Positions 1-31,977 of a DNA stretch of 64,000 nt are shown piece after piece (position 1 is the stretch's first letter; every line of letters begins with the position of its first letter). Below the pieces are notes generated by a model, which was given only the letters and a program-made list of their open reading frames with translations, ran no database searches and was not told the DNA's origin. The stretch covers positions 2,239,501 through 2,303,500 of the forward strand of contig NC_092602.1 in the NCBI RefSeq assembly GCF_047663525.1, in the 5' to 3' direction. A program made the position numbers and the translations under genes. This DNA is from Anas platyrhynchos (taxonomy: Eukaryota > Chordata > Aves > Anseriformes > Anatidae).

Positions 1-1972
1 CGCCCCGCACCGGTCGTTCCGCGGGTGCGCCCCGCTCCGGAGCCTTTATCTTATCGCCTGCGCGCCCGCGGAGCAGCCGGGACAAACAGCAGGCTGAGCT
101 CTTCTGGTTTATAAGGGCCGGCACGGGTTGGGGTTGGGGTTTTTTGGGGGGTTGAGTGAGTTCTTGGTGTCTCCGGGGGGTGTTTGGGGGCTCAGGGTGG
201 TGAGGGGAAATGGGGCTCGGTTCTGCAGCCGGGACACGAGGGTCTCTGCGGGGTGGTGGTGGGTGAGCTGTGGTCTCAAAGCCTGATTTTCATATTTTTC
301 CTCTGCTTTTAGCCAAGGAAATCATCTCGGAGCAAAAGGGAAGGAGCAGGGCCAGCTGCTGTGTCCCACCACGGGTGACAAATGGCTCTGTCCCTCTGGT
401 CCTGAGCAGGGGGTGCCCAGCCCCGAGCAGGGGTGAGGACTGGGGTGGGTGCCCATGGGGCCAGGTCTGGCCACCCCAGGGCTATCCTGGTGCTGTCCCG
501 GTGCCACCCTGCCCCAGGGGAAGAGGGTCAGCACGGTGGGCCTGTGGCTGCCCACCCCATGGCATGGGAAACAGGAGGACGATAAACTTTCACCGCAGCT
601 TTTTCCAGGAAAAGGCTGGCGTGTGGTCTGTACCGGCACATCTGGCCCACCGACATCTCCCACCCGTGTCACCGCCTGTCCCGAGGGCTCCTCCAGGGCC
701 TCGTCCTCCCGTGCCACGCACAAGGGGCAGCAGCATGGGGCCGGATGAGCCCTCCCGGACCCCCGGACCCCCACGCAGGGCGCACCAGAGCAGCCCTGCC
801 CAGGGGCTCGCCCAGCATGACAAACCGGGGAAACCCAAGGACGTGGCAGCCGGGGATTTATAGATGCCACTGGGTTGATATGTGGGTGTCGGGAAGGCGG
901 GGACTGCAGGGAGCTCAGCACCACCGCCGCCCTCACCGAGCGGGCCGAGGCATGTGGGGCTGCTGGGGAGCAGGCGTTGGTGTGCCAGCACAGCGGGTCC
1001 GGCCCCCGAGGTGCTTTAAAACGCTCGCTCGCTCCTTTCATGCCCAGTCTGGGCAAAAAGCCTCAATGGGAAACCCGCCCTGTGATGGGGTGGGACAGCA
1101 GGATGTGGGTGCTGTGCCCTGTGCTGGCCCCGTGACCCCCTCCAGCCCCCCGGACCCCCAGATGGGGCAGAGCCCTGCTGCAGGGCTGCAACCCCATGGT
1201 CCCCGTAGGCATTGCCCGCTGCAGGATCCAGAAAAACGCCACTTGCAAGTGTCCAGGAGTGGCCGAAGTGCAGAGATCTTACCTTAAAAGCTGCTTTTTA
1301 ATTCCTCCTGCCGATGCCTCGTGCATGCTTGCACCTCCTGGCTGGGTTTTTGAGCACAGACGAGCGGGCGGCAGAGCCCGGCTCCTGCCCTCCTTCCTCC
1401 TGCCCCTCCAGCCCCAGCCCGGAGCTTTGCAGTTTTCTCGGTGATCTCCAGCTCTTTCAAAAGCACCCTCTCGGTGTTCTCAGCCCTTACGGCTCACGAT
1501 TTCTCTTTTGTTTTGCTTCCTGTACGGATTTTTTTGCAGTCCCCGACTACCAATTCACTCCCACTGACTTCTGCTTTTTCTGTTTGTCTGCGCCGAGCTG
1601 CGCAGATGCCCTGGTGCAGGCACACGCCGCCGCTTCCCTTCTGCTGAGCGCTGGGCTCAGCTTTTAACTATTGCAGCTTTCCCCTCCTGCAGAAGCCTTT
1701 GCCAGCGTCCAACCATCCTCCCCACTTCTCCTTAACTCCCTCGCTCTCACCCACTTCGTTTTTGGGATGTGCCCAAAGGCACGTCTGCATTTCCCAGGGT
1801 GGGGTGTGACGGTGACCTCTGCCCCTCCGCGCTGAGATGAGGTCCCCCCTCTGCCTGGGGGCGATTTTGGGGGTGACAGCTGGAAATGGGGGGCTGCTGG
1901 GTGCGCTGGCCGAGCCCCCCCAAAAAAAAACTCGAGGCTGGTTTTCGCCTCCTCCTTCAGAGGGCGGGGCGG

Positions 1973-2140
1973 GTGGTGGGAAGGGTGGCGAGGGTGGTGG
2001 TGAGGGTGGTGAGAGTGATGGTGGTGAGGGCGATGGTGGTGGCGATGGTGACGGAGGTGGCGGTGACGGTGATGCTGGCGGTGTTGGGGACGGGGAAGGA
2101 GGTGCTGCTGCTGGTGGTGATGAGGGAAGGAGGTGATGCT
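1973..2140. repeat. Degenerate GGT/GAT trinucleotide minisatellite
   Basis: About 170 bases made of GGTGGT, GAGGGT and GATGGT units with scattered substitutions. It produces long His/Pro-rich open frames on the - strand and Gly-rich frames on the + strand that are not genes. Confidence 0.85.
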
Positions 2141-4059
2141 GACACCGCTGCCGGTGCTGCCACCTCGAGCCGTGCCCCCAGCGCCTCCCCAGCCCCGCGC
2201 ACGGCCGGGCTCCAGCTGCCACCTCCCGGGCGGCCGCGGCACTGCACAGCGCAGGGGCCCCCGCTCTGCCCCGGGGGGGGTCCCAGCTCGCCCCCCATGT
2301 GGCTGGGAGCACCCCAGCACCCCAAGGTTCCTCGTTTGGCCCCGCCGAGCCAGAGCTTCCCGTGAATCAGAGGCTGCCTCGGGCACCTCTCCGCGCTGCG
2401 GTGCCAGCTCGCCCACCCGTCACCGTCTTCCAGTGGGAAGAGGAATCCGAAGGCAGTGTCCAAAAAAAAGGGTGCTCAGCAGCCTCTTTTCTCCTCTCAG
2501 CCCCTCTTCTTCTCTGTTTTCCTAACTGCCAAGCGGGGTCAAGGTGGGGCGTTCAGTTATCCCGTGCGCCCTGCCTGGGGAAACCGAGGCACGGGCTCCG
2601 CTCCCCCGGCTGGGAGGCCGCTGCGGGGACACCAGGGAAAACATCACGGGGCTGCTCGGAAGGGGAAGTGCTGGAGGCCGTGCAGAGACACGTGGCCATC
2701 CCAGGGGAGACCCAACGGGAAGCAAAACTCACGGGGAATTTTGCTGGAGATTCTGGAAGAATTCGGGTGATTCTCCAAAGCAGCCGCCAAGGGGCTCCCC
2801 AGGAAGGGGCCAGGCACCCAGAGGGGAACAACCTCTGCTCAACGGGGCTGCATGAAGCATTCGGGGTTTTGGAGTCCTGGCAAAGGGCTGTGGCTGCTTT
2901 TTTGCAGTTTCCCAGGCTGGTTTAAAAAAGGTCTTGCTTCTCCCCACGGGCCTTCTCCCTCCTAATCTGGGTGTGTGAAAGGGCACCTCGCAGCCAGGCG
3001 GGGAGATAAGCGCTGCAGAGAGCCAAGGCTTCACACCAGCGGCCTTGAACAGAGCCACTCTGCTCAGGAGGGAAGATAAAGGCCGGATGGTTTTAGTGCT
3101 GTTTTAAATCCCTTTTTACAGACCGAAAGAGAAAGTCTGCAAGCGATGGAGGAACCCCTTGGTGAACTGAAAACCTCTGCCCCGAGCAGAGGTTGCAAAG
3201 CCTGGAGCACAACCTGCAGGCAACGGTTGTTGCCTGGGGCAGGATATCTTTGTCGGTGTCCTTCAAAAGAAATGCCAGCACCATTTTTGCTGAACCATCC
3301 AGATTGCAGAACAGGGGAATGAAGGAACTGCAGGAAATGGACAGAGACAGGGAGAGTGACTCCGTGAAGCTGGTATTTATTGGGCACGGTGAGGATGGGA
3401 ACGCTGCCAAGGTGGCTCTTGGGCTGGTGGTGCTTTGAGCACGGAAAGCTTCTCCCAGCAAAAGTTTGTGGCTGTCCCAGGACGTGGATGGCTCAGCTGG
3501 ACCCGCTCACCCTTGGCCTGGATGGAGCAAGCCCTGGCCGCCTGGCCGAGCGCATCAGTGGCTCGAGTGCCGCGCGGCTTCCGCCGTCAGGAAGCAGCGA
3601 GGGGGTCGCAATCCCTGCCCACGCAGTTGCACAACGCCCGGTGCCTCTGGTGCCTGCACCAGCCCAGCTCATGGCTCATCGCCCGCTGCTTTCCAGCTCC
3701 TCACACTGGTCATCACCTGCCCCCAGACGGCTGGCCAGACTGCTCAGCTTCTTCCTCAAATCCTCCTCTCCCCCCACATGGGCACAGCCCCCTCTCCGGC
3801 CGCTTTGTCCTCTCCCAAGGACACGGTTTGGAGAGCAGGAGAGCAGCCAGGACTTGCAGCTTGGCACTGCACCAAGCTGCTCACCCACCCACGCAGGACC
3901 AGCCTCTCCCCTGCTACCTTTTTCTCCAGCCCTCCCCGCTGAGCTTGGAGCACCCAGCCACCCCTCGCCCTCCGCCGGGTGCTCCTGGGCGCACACACCA
4001 AAAAGCTGGCTCAAAAAATTCAGCGCTGTGAGCACTGAGCTGCTGGTTTTCCACCTGGG

Positions 4060-4195
4060 CATCCATCCGTGCATCTGTGCACCCCTGCATCCATCCACCC
4101 ACACATCCATCCATCCATCCATCCATCCATCCATCCATCCATCCACCCACACATCCATCCATCCATCCATCCATCCATCCATCCATCCATCCACC
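4060..4195. repeat. (CATC)n tetranucleotide microsatellite
   Basis: Two long uninterrupted CATC/ATCC blocks, about 4104-4145 and 4152-4191, are separated and flanked by imperfect units with CACC and CACA. Read as protein it gives Ser-Ile-His-Pro repeats, the source of a spurious long open frame. Confidence 0.95.
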
Positions 4196-4296
4196 CCTGC
4201 GTGTGCGCCTCCCAGGTCTGCATTTGCGCCCCTCGCCGCGACCCCCCGAGGGCTGGGGCCACCCCGGGTCCCCAGCCAAGGCCGTGGCGAGGGGCG

Positions 4297-4353
4297 GTGG
4301 AGGAGGAGGAGGAGGAGAAAGAGGAGAAGAAGAAGGAGGAGGAGGAGGAGGAG
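4297..4353. repeat. GAG/GAA purine-rich trinucleotide run
   Basis: A nearly pure purine tract of GAG, GAA and AAG triplets inside the CpG-rich region upstream of PHETA1. Confidence 0.85.
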
Positions 4354-4488
4354 CCGGGAGGCAGCGCTCCGCCTGTGGGGCCGGCCCGAGCAGCGCCGGA
4401 GCCCGGGGAGCCGAGGACAAAAGGTGGCCGGGGGGGGACCGGAGCGGGAGGAGCCGGGACGGGGCTGGAGGCGGGGGCGGCGCCGAAC

Positions 4489-4548
4489 CGAACCGGAGCG
4501 GGAACCGGAGCGGGAACCGGAGCGGGAACCGGAGCGGGAACCGGAGCG
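4489..4548. repeat. 12-bp tandem repeat, five copies
   Basis: The unit GGAACCGGAGCG occurs four times exactly at 4501-4548, preceded by one copy with a single change at 4489-4500. Each unit carries CCGG and a CpG, so the block adds to CpG density in the candidate PHETA1 promoter. Confidence 0.92.
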
Positions 4549-5333
4549 CCCGGGGCTGGGGAAGCCGTGGTGGGGCTCGGCCGGGGCCGTCCCGGTGCCG
4601 GTGCCGCCCAGGAGGGGAGCGCCCCCGCCGTCTCCAAAGGTGCCCGGGATTTTTGGGGTCCCCAGGGGTGCCCCCAGCAGCCGGGGAAGGGGCACCCGCT
4701 CGCTCCCCAAACCCCATGGTGGGGCCGGGTGGAAACGAGCACTGATCCTCGCCTGGATCCACCGGGTGCTCCACTGGGGGTGCTCCAAGGGTGCCGAGCC
4801 CTGGGGGACAGCGAGGTGCCACCAAAGGTGTCCAGGCTGGGGGGACAGCGAGGTGCCAGCCCCGTGCCAGCGGCCGGCCCCACACCCAGTGCTCCTGTGT
4901 CCCTGATGCTGGTGGCAGCTGGAGCCCGGAGCTAGAGGCAGAGCCGTGCCCGTGAGGTCCAGGTGGGTGGAAAGAAGTGGATGGAGAGGGGGACGTGAGG
5001 AGGGGGGGGCCTTGCCCTGGGTGACACGGTCCCAGGTGAGCCGGATCTGTGGCGCAGGCCATAAACCCTCCCCGTGTGCGGCAGGGAGGAGCGCCACGAC
5101 ACAAGGCAAACACGGCGATAAGGTCACCTGCACCAGGGGACGTGGGACAGCGGGGCCAGCCCTGCCCGGGGCTCCTCCATGGGAAAACGCTCAGGTATTG
5201 GGGAACCCCTCCCCGGGGAGCCCCCAGTCGGCAGCACCCGCCGGCCGCAGCGGGGTTACCGTGCCCGCGGTTTTATTATCCCAGCTCCATTTCCTGGGTG
5301 CCAAGGCCACCAGGAACAAAATAAGCCGTCGGA

Positions 5334-5371
5334 TTCTTAACGCTCAACCCCGGGCTCTCTCCTCCCCGCAG
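5334..5371 (+). other. PHETA1: Splice acceptor before the PHETA1 coding exon
   Basis: A branch-point-like TTCTTAAC is followed by a pyrimidine-rich stretch and CCCCGCAG ending at 5371, eleven bases before the ATG. This shows the coding exon is spliced to an upstream non-coding exon, as in mammalian PHETA1. Confidence 0.75.
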
Positions 5372-5382
5372 GGCGCGGAGCC

Positions 5383-6159
5383 ATGAAGCTGAACGAGCGG
5401 AGCCTGGCGTTTTATGCCACCTGCGACTCGCCCGCCGACAACGCCGGCTTCCTCTACAAGCGGGGCGAGCGGCACACAGCCTACCACCGGCGCTGGTTCG
5501 TGCTGAAGGGCAACATGCTCTTCTACTTCGAGGAGCGCGAGAGCCGCGAGCCGGTGGGCGTCATCGTGCTGGAGGGCTGCACGGTGGAGCTCTGCGACTC
5601 GGCCGAGGAGTTCGCCTTCGCCATCCGCTTCGGCGGCACCAAATCCCGCACCTACGTGCTGGCGGCCGAGAGCCAGGCTGCCATGGAGTCGTGGGTGAAG
5701 TCGCTGTCGCGGGCCAGCTTCGATTACATGCGCCTGGTGGTGCGGGAGCTGGAGAAGCAGCTGGAGGAGATGCGCTGGGGACTGGCCGCTGGGCGCCCGT
5801 GCTGCCGGCACGCTCCTGCCGCCTGGAAGCCGCAGCCCTCGGGGACGGAGCAATCCCCGGAGAGGCTTCCAGCTCTGCCCGCCGTGCCGAAGGAGAACGG
5901 CTGCGCGGTGTGGAACAACACTCCAGGCACCGACCGGCTGCCCGATGCCACCAGCTGTGAGGGCAGCGATGATGACACCAACCCGCGGCCACCGCCGTTG
6001 CCACCGCGCAGGCGGGCGTCCAGCGGCGAGCCGGGCAGCGCCGGGGCTGCCACAACCGAGAGCTGCTCGAATTTCTGCCGGCTCCACGAGCGGTACGGCC
6101 GCGAGGTGGCCCGGCTGCGGCAGGACTGGCTGGAGAGGCAGCGCGACCACCAGCCCTGA
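5383..6159 (+). CDS. PHETA1: PHETA1 (FAM109A, sesquipedalian-1), endosomal PH-domain adaptor
   Basis: Complete 258-residue protein in a single coding exon. The first residues, [15 protein letters not shown], match the family start, and the ATG has a good context (GGAGCC before it). Residues about 17-113 form a PH domain, with the GFLYKRG and [15 protein letters not shown] strands visible and a C-terminal helix around ESWVKSL. A short coiled-coil helix follows (about 113-132, [12 protein letters not shown]). A Pro/Ser-rich linker contains a [10 protein letters not shown] stretch. The end carries the F&H motif (about 231-246, [16 protein letters not shown]). In the known family this motif binds the ASH domains of the inositol 5-phosphatases OCRL and INPP5B, and the protein works in recycling from endosomes to the trans-Golgi network and plasma membrane. 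Human PHETA1 has 249 residues, so the length fits. PHETA2 is the alternative, but the CUX2 neighbour in tail-to-tail order favours PHETA1. Confidence 0.96.
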   Translation: MKLNERSLAFYATCDSPADNAGFLYKRGERHTAYHRRWFVLKGNMLFYFEERESREPVGVIVLEGCTVELCDSAEEFAFAIRFGGTKSRTYVLAAESQAAMESWVKSLSRASFDYMRLVVRELEKQLEEMRWGLAAGRPCCRHAPAAWKPQPSGTEQSPERLPALPAVPKENGCAVWNNTPGTDRLPDATSCEGSDDDTNPRPPPLPPRRRASSGEPGSAGAATTESCSNFCRLHERYGREVARLRQDWLERQRDHQP

Positions 6160-7070
6160 GACGTGGTCAGGCCCTGGTGACCCTCCCTGTACCCTCGGTG
6201 CCACCTGGGGTGCGCAGCCCCTGCGGATTTCATTTGGAAACTGGGTCTGCTGGGAGCTCCCGGTGCACCAGCAGGGGGTTATGCACCCGTGAGGATTTTG
6301 GGGAGGGTTCGGATGGGTGTTTCGCTGCTGGGGGGGGCTGTGCCGCCTTCCCTGATCTCAGAGGAGCTCCCTTGCATCCCTATGCTCTGGCAGGATGTGG
6401 TTTGAAGAACGAAAACATGGGCGCACGCAGGCCTTCCCCAGTGACACCACAGCTTGCAGCGGCCACCACGCAGCCGGTGCCACCGGGGGACTCGTGCGCT
6501 GCCGGCAGCCCCGCAGGAACCGGGCTCCTGCTGCTCAGCTTCACCGTGCTCCCGGCCACGTCCCTCAGGGCTTCGGGACGGATATTTCAGGGCAGGGCAT
6601 CATCCGTGGGCTGGCTGACAAAGGGGAAGCATCACGGCACCGAACAGGAACGTATGTGTCAGCGGTGGAGGGTGCCGAGTGATTCATGTGCCAAAGCAGA
6701 GCGCGGCCACCGCTGGCGGTTTGGGGGTCTCCTGCAGACGTTTCTCTGCTGTTCCCCCTGTGGTTTGCACCAGCACCCACACCACGGGCACAGGGGCAGG
6801 GTGGCACCCCGGTGTGATGTGCACGTTTCTGTTAATTCATGGGCACGGCCCTTTCCTGTGCTTCGGGCACAAGGGACGGTGCTGCAGCCGGGCGTTGCAC
6901 CAGCTCCTCCTGCGCTGCCTCTGCTGAATCCCCTCCTCTCCAGGTTTTCTGGGGGAAGAAGCACCGGCAGCACCTGGGGTTTGGCTGGGTGGCTCCGTCT
7001 CGCTCTCCCTCTGCCTTCCCAGAACTGGCTCGTGTTTTTCCTACAATAAACAGTCTCAGAATTTCCTTCC
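6160..7070 (+). other. PHETA1: PHETA1 3' UTR
   Basis: Continues the last exon after the TGA at 6157-6159. No coding signal is seen. The end is inferred from the poly(A) signal at 7045-7050, so the cleavage site is approximate. Confidence 0.65.
7045..7050 (+). terminator. PHETA1: PHETA1 poly(A) signal AATAAA
   Basis: Canonical AATAAA hexamer about 890 bases after the PHETA1 stop codon, followed by T-rich sequence. It is the first canonical AATAAA on this strand after the stop codon that I noticed. Confidence 0.75.
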
Positions 7071-8595
7071 TAACTCTGATTCTCATTTGCGCATTTGGCT
7101 TAGGTGGGAATTAACCAGCGGGTTTAACCCCCGCTCCTGTCCCTATTATGTCCACGGGGCCAGGAAGGGTGCTGTCACCCCAGCAGGATGAGGCCAATGT
7201 GGGGGGCTTGCCCCAGGTCCCTGCCTGCAGGGATGGGGATGGGGATGGGGATGGGATGGGATGGGATGGGATGGGATGGGATGGGATGGGATGGGATGGG
7301 ATGGGATGGGATGGGATGGGATGGGATGGGATGGGATGCCCCCAGCAGCTGCTGGAAGCAAGCACATCACCTCGCCCATCCGAGCTGCAGCAGTGATTGC
7401 CTTTGGAGGGACAGGACTTGCGTGGCAGAGGCCAGATGATCATAAATCCACGTGGCTGTGGCTTGGCAGGTGTGCCAGCGAGGATGGGGATGAACCAGCC
7501 AGCCGTCCCCGCTGCTATCTTCACACACAAATCACTGCAGCGTTGCCAGCTTGGGCAGAAGCAGAAGAGTCATCAGATGGAAGACAGATTGTCTGCAAAC
7601 AAGCCGCAGAATTTATTTTTTTTCCAATAATCCGAACCCTCCCAGTCAAATATCTCCATTAGCTCCTAGCTTCATTAGGCACCGGCTGCCTTGGAGCACG
7701 CTGCTGGTGCTAAAACCTCTCCGCGCCCTGCAGGGAGGAGAGAGCCCAGTTTGGGGGTCCCCTTGGTGGGATGTTCCCAGCCAGATGACTGAGCCAGGGA
7801 AGGGACACCCTGCCTGTCCCCTCGCTGTGCTGGTGGAGGTGTCATTCAGAGACCAGGACCTGCTGCCGTGCAAGGGGCCAACACAACCCCGTGCCCCTGC
7901 CCCAGCCGCACGCACATCCCCAGCTCCTTGCTCCTCGGGTCAATCCTGGGAGGGGTCCTTTTGGGGAAACAGAGGCAGAAAGCCAGCCAGGCTCAAGATC
8001 TCACCTAGTCCTGCTCCCGGTTGGGCATTGCCATCCTGCTGCATGTTTTGGTGCTCGGAGTGGTGCTGTGAGGGCATCCAGGGTGATGATCCCCCCCCCT
8101 GCAGCACCCAGCTGGGGACCGTGGCCCCGTCAGGCAGAGCAGGGCTGCAGTTTCCATGGCAGCCGGCCGAGCTTCTCGAGCCATTCAGATATTCATTAAA
8201 AATAAATCCTTCCCGACGTGTTAGCCGACAAACAAGCTTAAACAGATACGCAACATATGGATTTATTAATTCATCAAACGCAAACACCCCCGCCTCGTGG
8301 CGGAAGCTACAAAATCGCCAGGCGGTGCCGAGCTCCGTAGGGTCAGGCGGCTCCTGATGGAAACTAAAGCAGCCGTGGTATGGAACAGAGCTGTGCCGGG
8401 GCAAAACCCTGCCAGGGATGTCCTGCCACAGGGCAGGATTGCACCCTGAGCTGGGCTGACCCCATTTAACACCCCCCTTTTTTTTTTCCCAGAGCACTGG
8501 GAGGTGCGGATGGCCACAAGACCCAAAGCAGGGATGCGACCCAGAGGGAGCCGACACCGCACATCTCAGCCCCACGAACAAACACACCCCGACGC
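7071..8595. other. Short intergenic gap between convergent PHETA1 and CUX2
   Basis: No gene seen. It contains a GGGAT satellite (7231-7337), a minus-strand AATAAA (8262-8267) that could serve as a distal CUX2 poly(A) signal, and a pyrimidine tract near 8465-8495. Its length depends on the inferred ends of both transcripts. Confidence 0.6.
7231..7337. repeat. (GGGAT)n pentanucleotide satellite
   Basis: It begins with four GGGGAT hexamers, then runs as about sixteen perfect GGGAT units. The G-runs could form a G-quadruplex on the + strand. It lies between the two convergent 3' ends. Confidence 0.95.
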
Positions 8596-8620
8596 CAGAG
8601 TCTTATCCAACTTCTGTATT
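8568..8620 (-). terminator. CUX2: Candidate distal CUX2 poly(A) site
   Basis: On the - strand a variant hexamer AATACA (8615-8620) is followed 20-50 bases on by a GU-rich element (about 8573-8592, GGGTGTGTTTGTTCG). The spacing fits a cleavage site near 8595-8605. The hexamer is not canonical, so one of the upstream AATAAA hexamers may be the main site. Confidence 0.4.
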
Positions 8621-10621
8621 TAGTGGCTCTTTACAGAACTTGTCCCTTCCAAAATTTTTAACAAAGTTCGTCGATCTCATAGAAACTTTTGAAGTACAGT
8701 ACAGGAGCCCAACAAAATGTCATCGGTATGTCCCACTAGCGTTTAGTACAACAGGATTTCCGTGTTCGAAAGGCTATCCCTAAGTGCTTCATCAAATCCC
8801 GTTCCACTAAAGCTAACACTAGCACACTACGGGGAACAGTAGGGCCATGGGTACGCCTCGACCGTCGGCAGCGCGGTGGCACCAGCAGGAGCCACCTCGG
8901 GCAAGCTCGCGCCGGTGCGGGCAGGGCTGCGGTGCCTGCAGAGCCTTGCCTTTGGAGAGCCAAGTGGGTTCTGCTTTTCAAATCGCTCCCTGACGACCAC
9001 CAGAGTATAAAAATACCTTCTATTCTGATAAAAATGTCTACAGTGGAAAACTATTCAATGCATAGCCTCGGGGCCTGGCACCGAGCTCTCCCAGCCGACG
9101 GCGTGCGGGGCTTTGCCGGTGTCTCTGCCGGGTGCCGGCTGAGGGGTGGGAGCGTGGCACGCCGGGGTTTTGGCGCTTGCAAAATGCATCGAGAGACTGA
9201 ACAGACAGGAAACAGCACAGAACAACCCAACGCAACCCACCCTCCTCTCTGAAAGGCATTTCGTTAGCGGGGACAGCGGGGTTGGGGTGCCCCAGGGAAG
9301 CGATCTGGTGGCGCGTGGCTGGCGGGTGCCACCGTGCCGCTCCTACAGCTTTGCACGGGGTCAGTGCTGGGAAGCCAAGGCACCGTCGTGCTTTGAGCAG
9401 GTCAGCCCCGAGCAAAGCGCAGGGCAGGAGCACAGCTCGAAACCCCAGGGCTCGTCCCAGCCATGCTGTAAAAGCCACCGCTTGGGGACATGGCCACAGT
9501 GAGGGGACACGGCCACAGCGAGGGGACGCTCCTCCTGCCCGCAGCCCTAAGCCTCCGAACCAAAAAAGTGCTTCAGCCCCCAAAGCTGGACGTTGTGCAG
9601 GGACAGCCCCCGAGCAGGGGGTGTCCTGGCTTTTTTCAGTGCTTGTCCCCAAGCACTGGAGCTGCGGGGCTCGGAGGCTCCTCTTTGATTTCCTTTTCCA
9701 AAAGGAGGACCGCAGAGCGCAGGCACCCGGACGCCGTCCCAGCCAGCCAGAGCTGCCCTGGGCATCACCCCTGGGTACCTCTTCCCATCTCTCTCCACCA
9801 AAATTAGAGACAGCTTGCTTTGTCTGGGTCATTTTTGCCTTTTTTTTTTTTGGAGTGGCTGGCAGGTGCTGTCCTCGCTCGGGGCTGGCACCGGCTGCCG
9901 ACTCGAGGAAGCGCGAGGGCCCGCGTTCGTACCATGCTACATCTTGTTCAAGAAGGCTATTGCAGACATTTCTACAACATATACAACTGCACGTGACATT
10001 CTGGGTTACAAAGGTTGCAAAAACATACCACCAGAACTAAATACATACTCGATGGCGTCAAGGTTTTCAATTTAGAGTCTTCATGGACTATAACACAGTC
10101 TCTGGATGGGGCCGAAGCGATGCAGTGTCTTACAGACAGATGTGGAAAACCGCTATGCAAAAGTTTATTAAATTTGGTCAGTCTCATAGTGCTTCTTGAT
10201 GGCTTTGCTCAATAAGTCTTTTCTGTGTTTTATTTTTTTGTTTGTTTGTTTGTTTTTTAATCTCATCCAGTGGCAAACTACAAGACTTCAGTGTACATTT
10301 AATGACACGACTGCTACATCATCTTGATTTTATAGCTATCTTTAATATCAAAGCAGCTTAAGCTGTTAATAAATTCCAAAGTATCCTTTTATTAAAATAT
10401 CTAAAAGAGGTCTATAAATATTTTTTTTTTTTCTTTTCTAAAATCGTTCCCAGTTTTTCACATTTAAAACAAAAGCGGGGGGCAGCTTCGTAGCGGGCGT
10501 CCCCCTTCCACCGGCCGCTCGCCTCCGTTGCCGGGTCCGCCTCTGGGTGCGCGCTGAATTTACCAAAATATATATATGTGTGTGTGTGTTTTTATACATA
10601 TATCCAAGGCAGCGGGGCGGC
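8596..10621 (-). other. CUX2: CUX2 3' UTR
   Basis: The region after the CUX2 stop codon (10622-10624) is AT-richer than its surroundings and has several minus-strand poly(A)-type hexamers: AATAAA at 10388-10393, 10228-10233 and 10164-10169. A GTTT run (about 10239-10257) and a TA/TG run (about 10568-10605) lie in it. The distal end near 8600 is inferred from an AATACA hexamer followed by a GU-rich stretch. A UTR of about 2 kb fits the long 3' UTR known for CUX2. Confidence 0.6.
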
Positions 10622-31975
<21,354 letters not shown>

Positions 31976-31977
31976 CT

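Larger units (their letters stand above)
1..4200. other. GC-rich intergenic region left of PHETA1, no gene seen
   Basis: No exon with recognisable protein similarity was found on either strand. The long open frames here are by-products of GC richness and simple repeats. In the human order the next gene would be SH2B3, pointing away from PHETA1, so its 5' end may lie just left of base 1; that is inference from synteny only. Near the left edge are a TATA-like stretch (108-116) and adjacent GATA cores (about 46-55). Confidence 0.6.
4200..5035 (+). promoter_or_regulatory. PHETA1: CpG-rich candidate promoter and 5' region of PHETA1
   Basis: This stretch is very rich in C, G and CpG, contains GC boxes, and lies directly upstream of the PHETA1 coding exon. 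The coding exon is preceded by a clear splice acceptor (AG at 5370-5371), so at least one non-coding 5' exon is expected here. A plausible donor, CAG followed by GTGAGC, sits at 5033-5039 and could end it. The transcription start cannot be placed from sequence alone. It contains a GAG-rich purine run and a 12-bp tandem repeat. Confidence 0.45.

Noticed and set aside
1664..2416. His/Pro-rich open frame of 250 codons on the - strand
   Set aside because: Translation of the GGT/GAT minisatellite, with no similarity to any family.
3380..4906. Open frame of 508 codons on the + strand
   Set aside because: It is driven by the CATC satellite (Ser-Ile-His-Pro repeats), the GAG run and the 12-mer repeat. 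No domain, and it crosses the candidate PHETA1 promoter. The matching long frames on the - strand (3676-5133, 3914-5113) have the same cause.
5344..6204. 286-codon open frame antisense to PHETA1
   Set aside because: A shadow of the GC-rich PHETA1 reading frame, whose protein is clearly recognised on the other strand.
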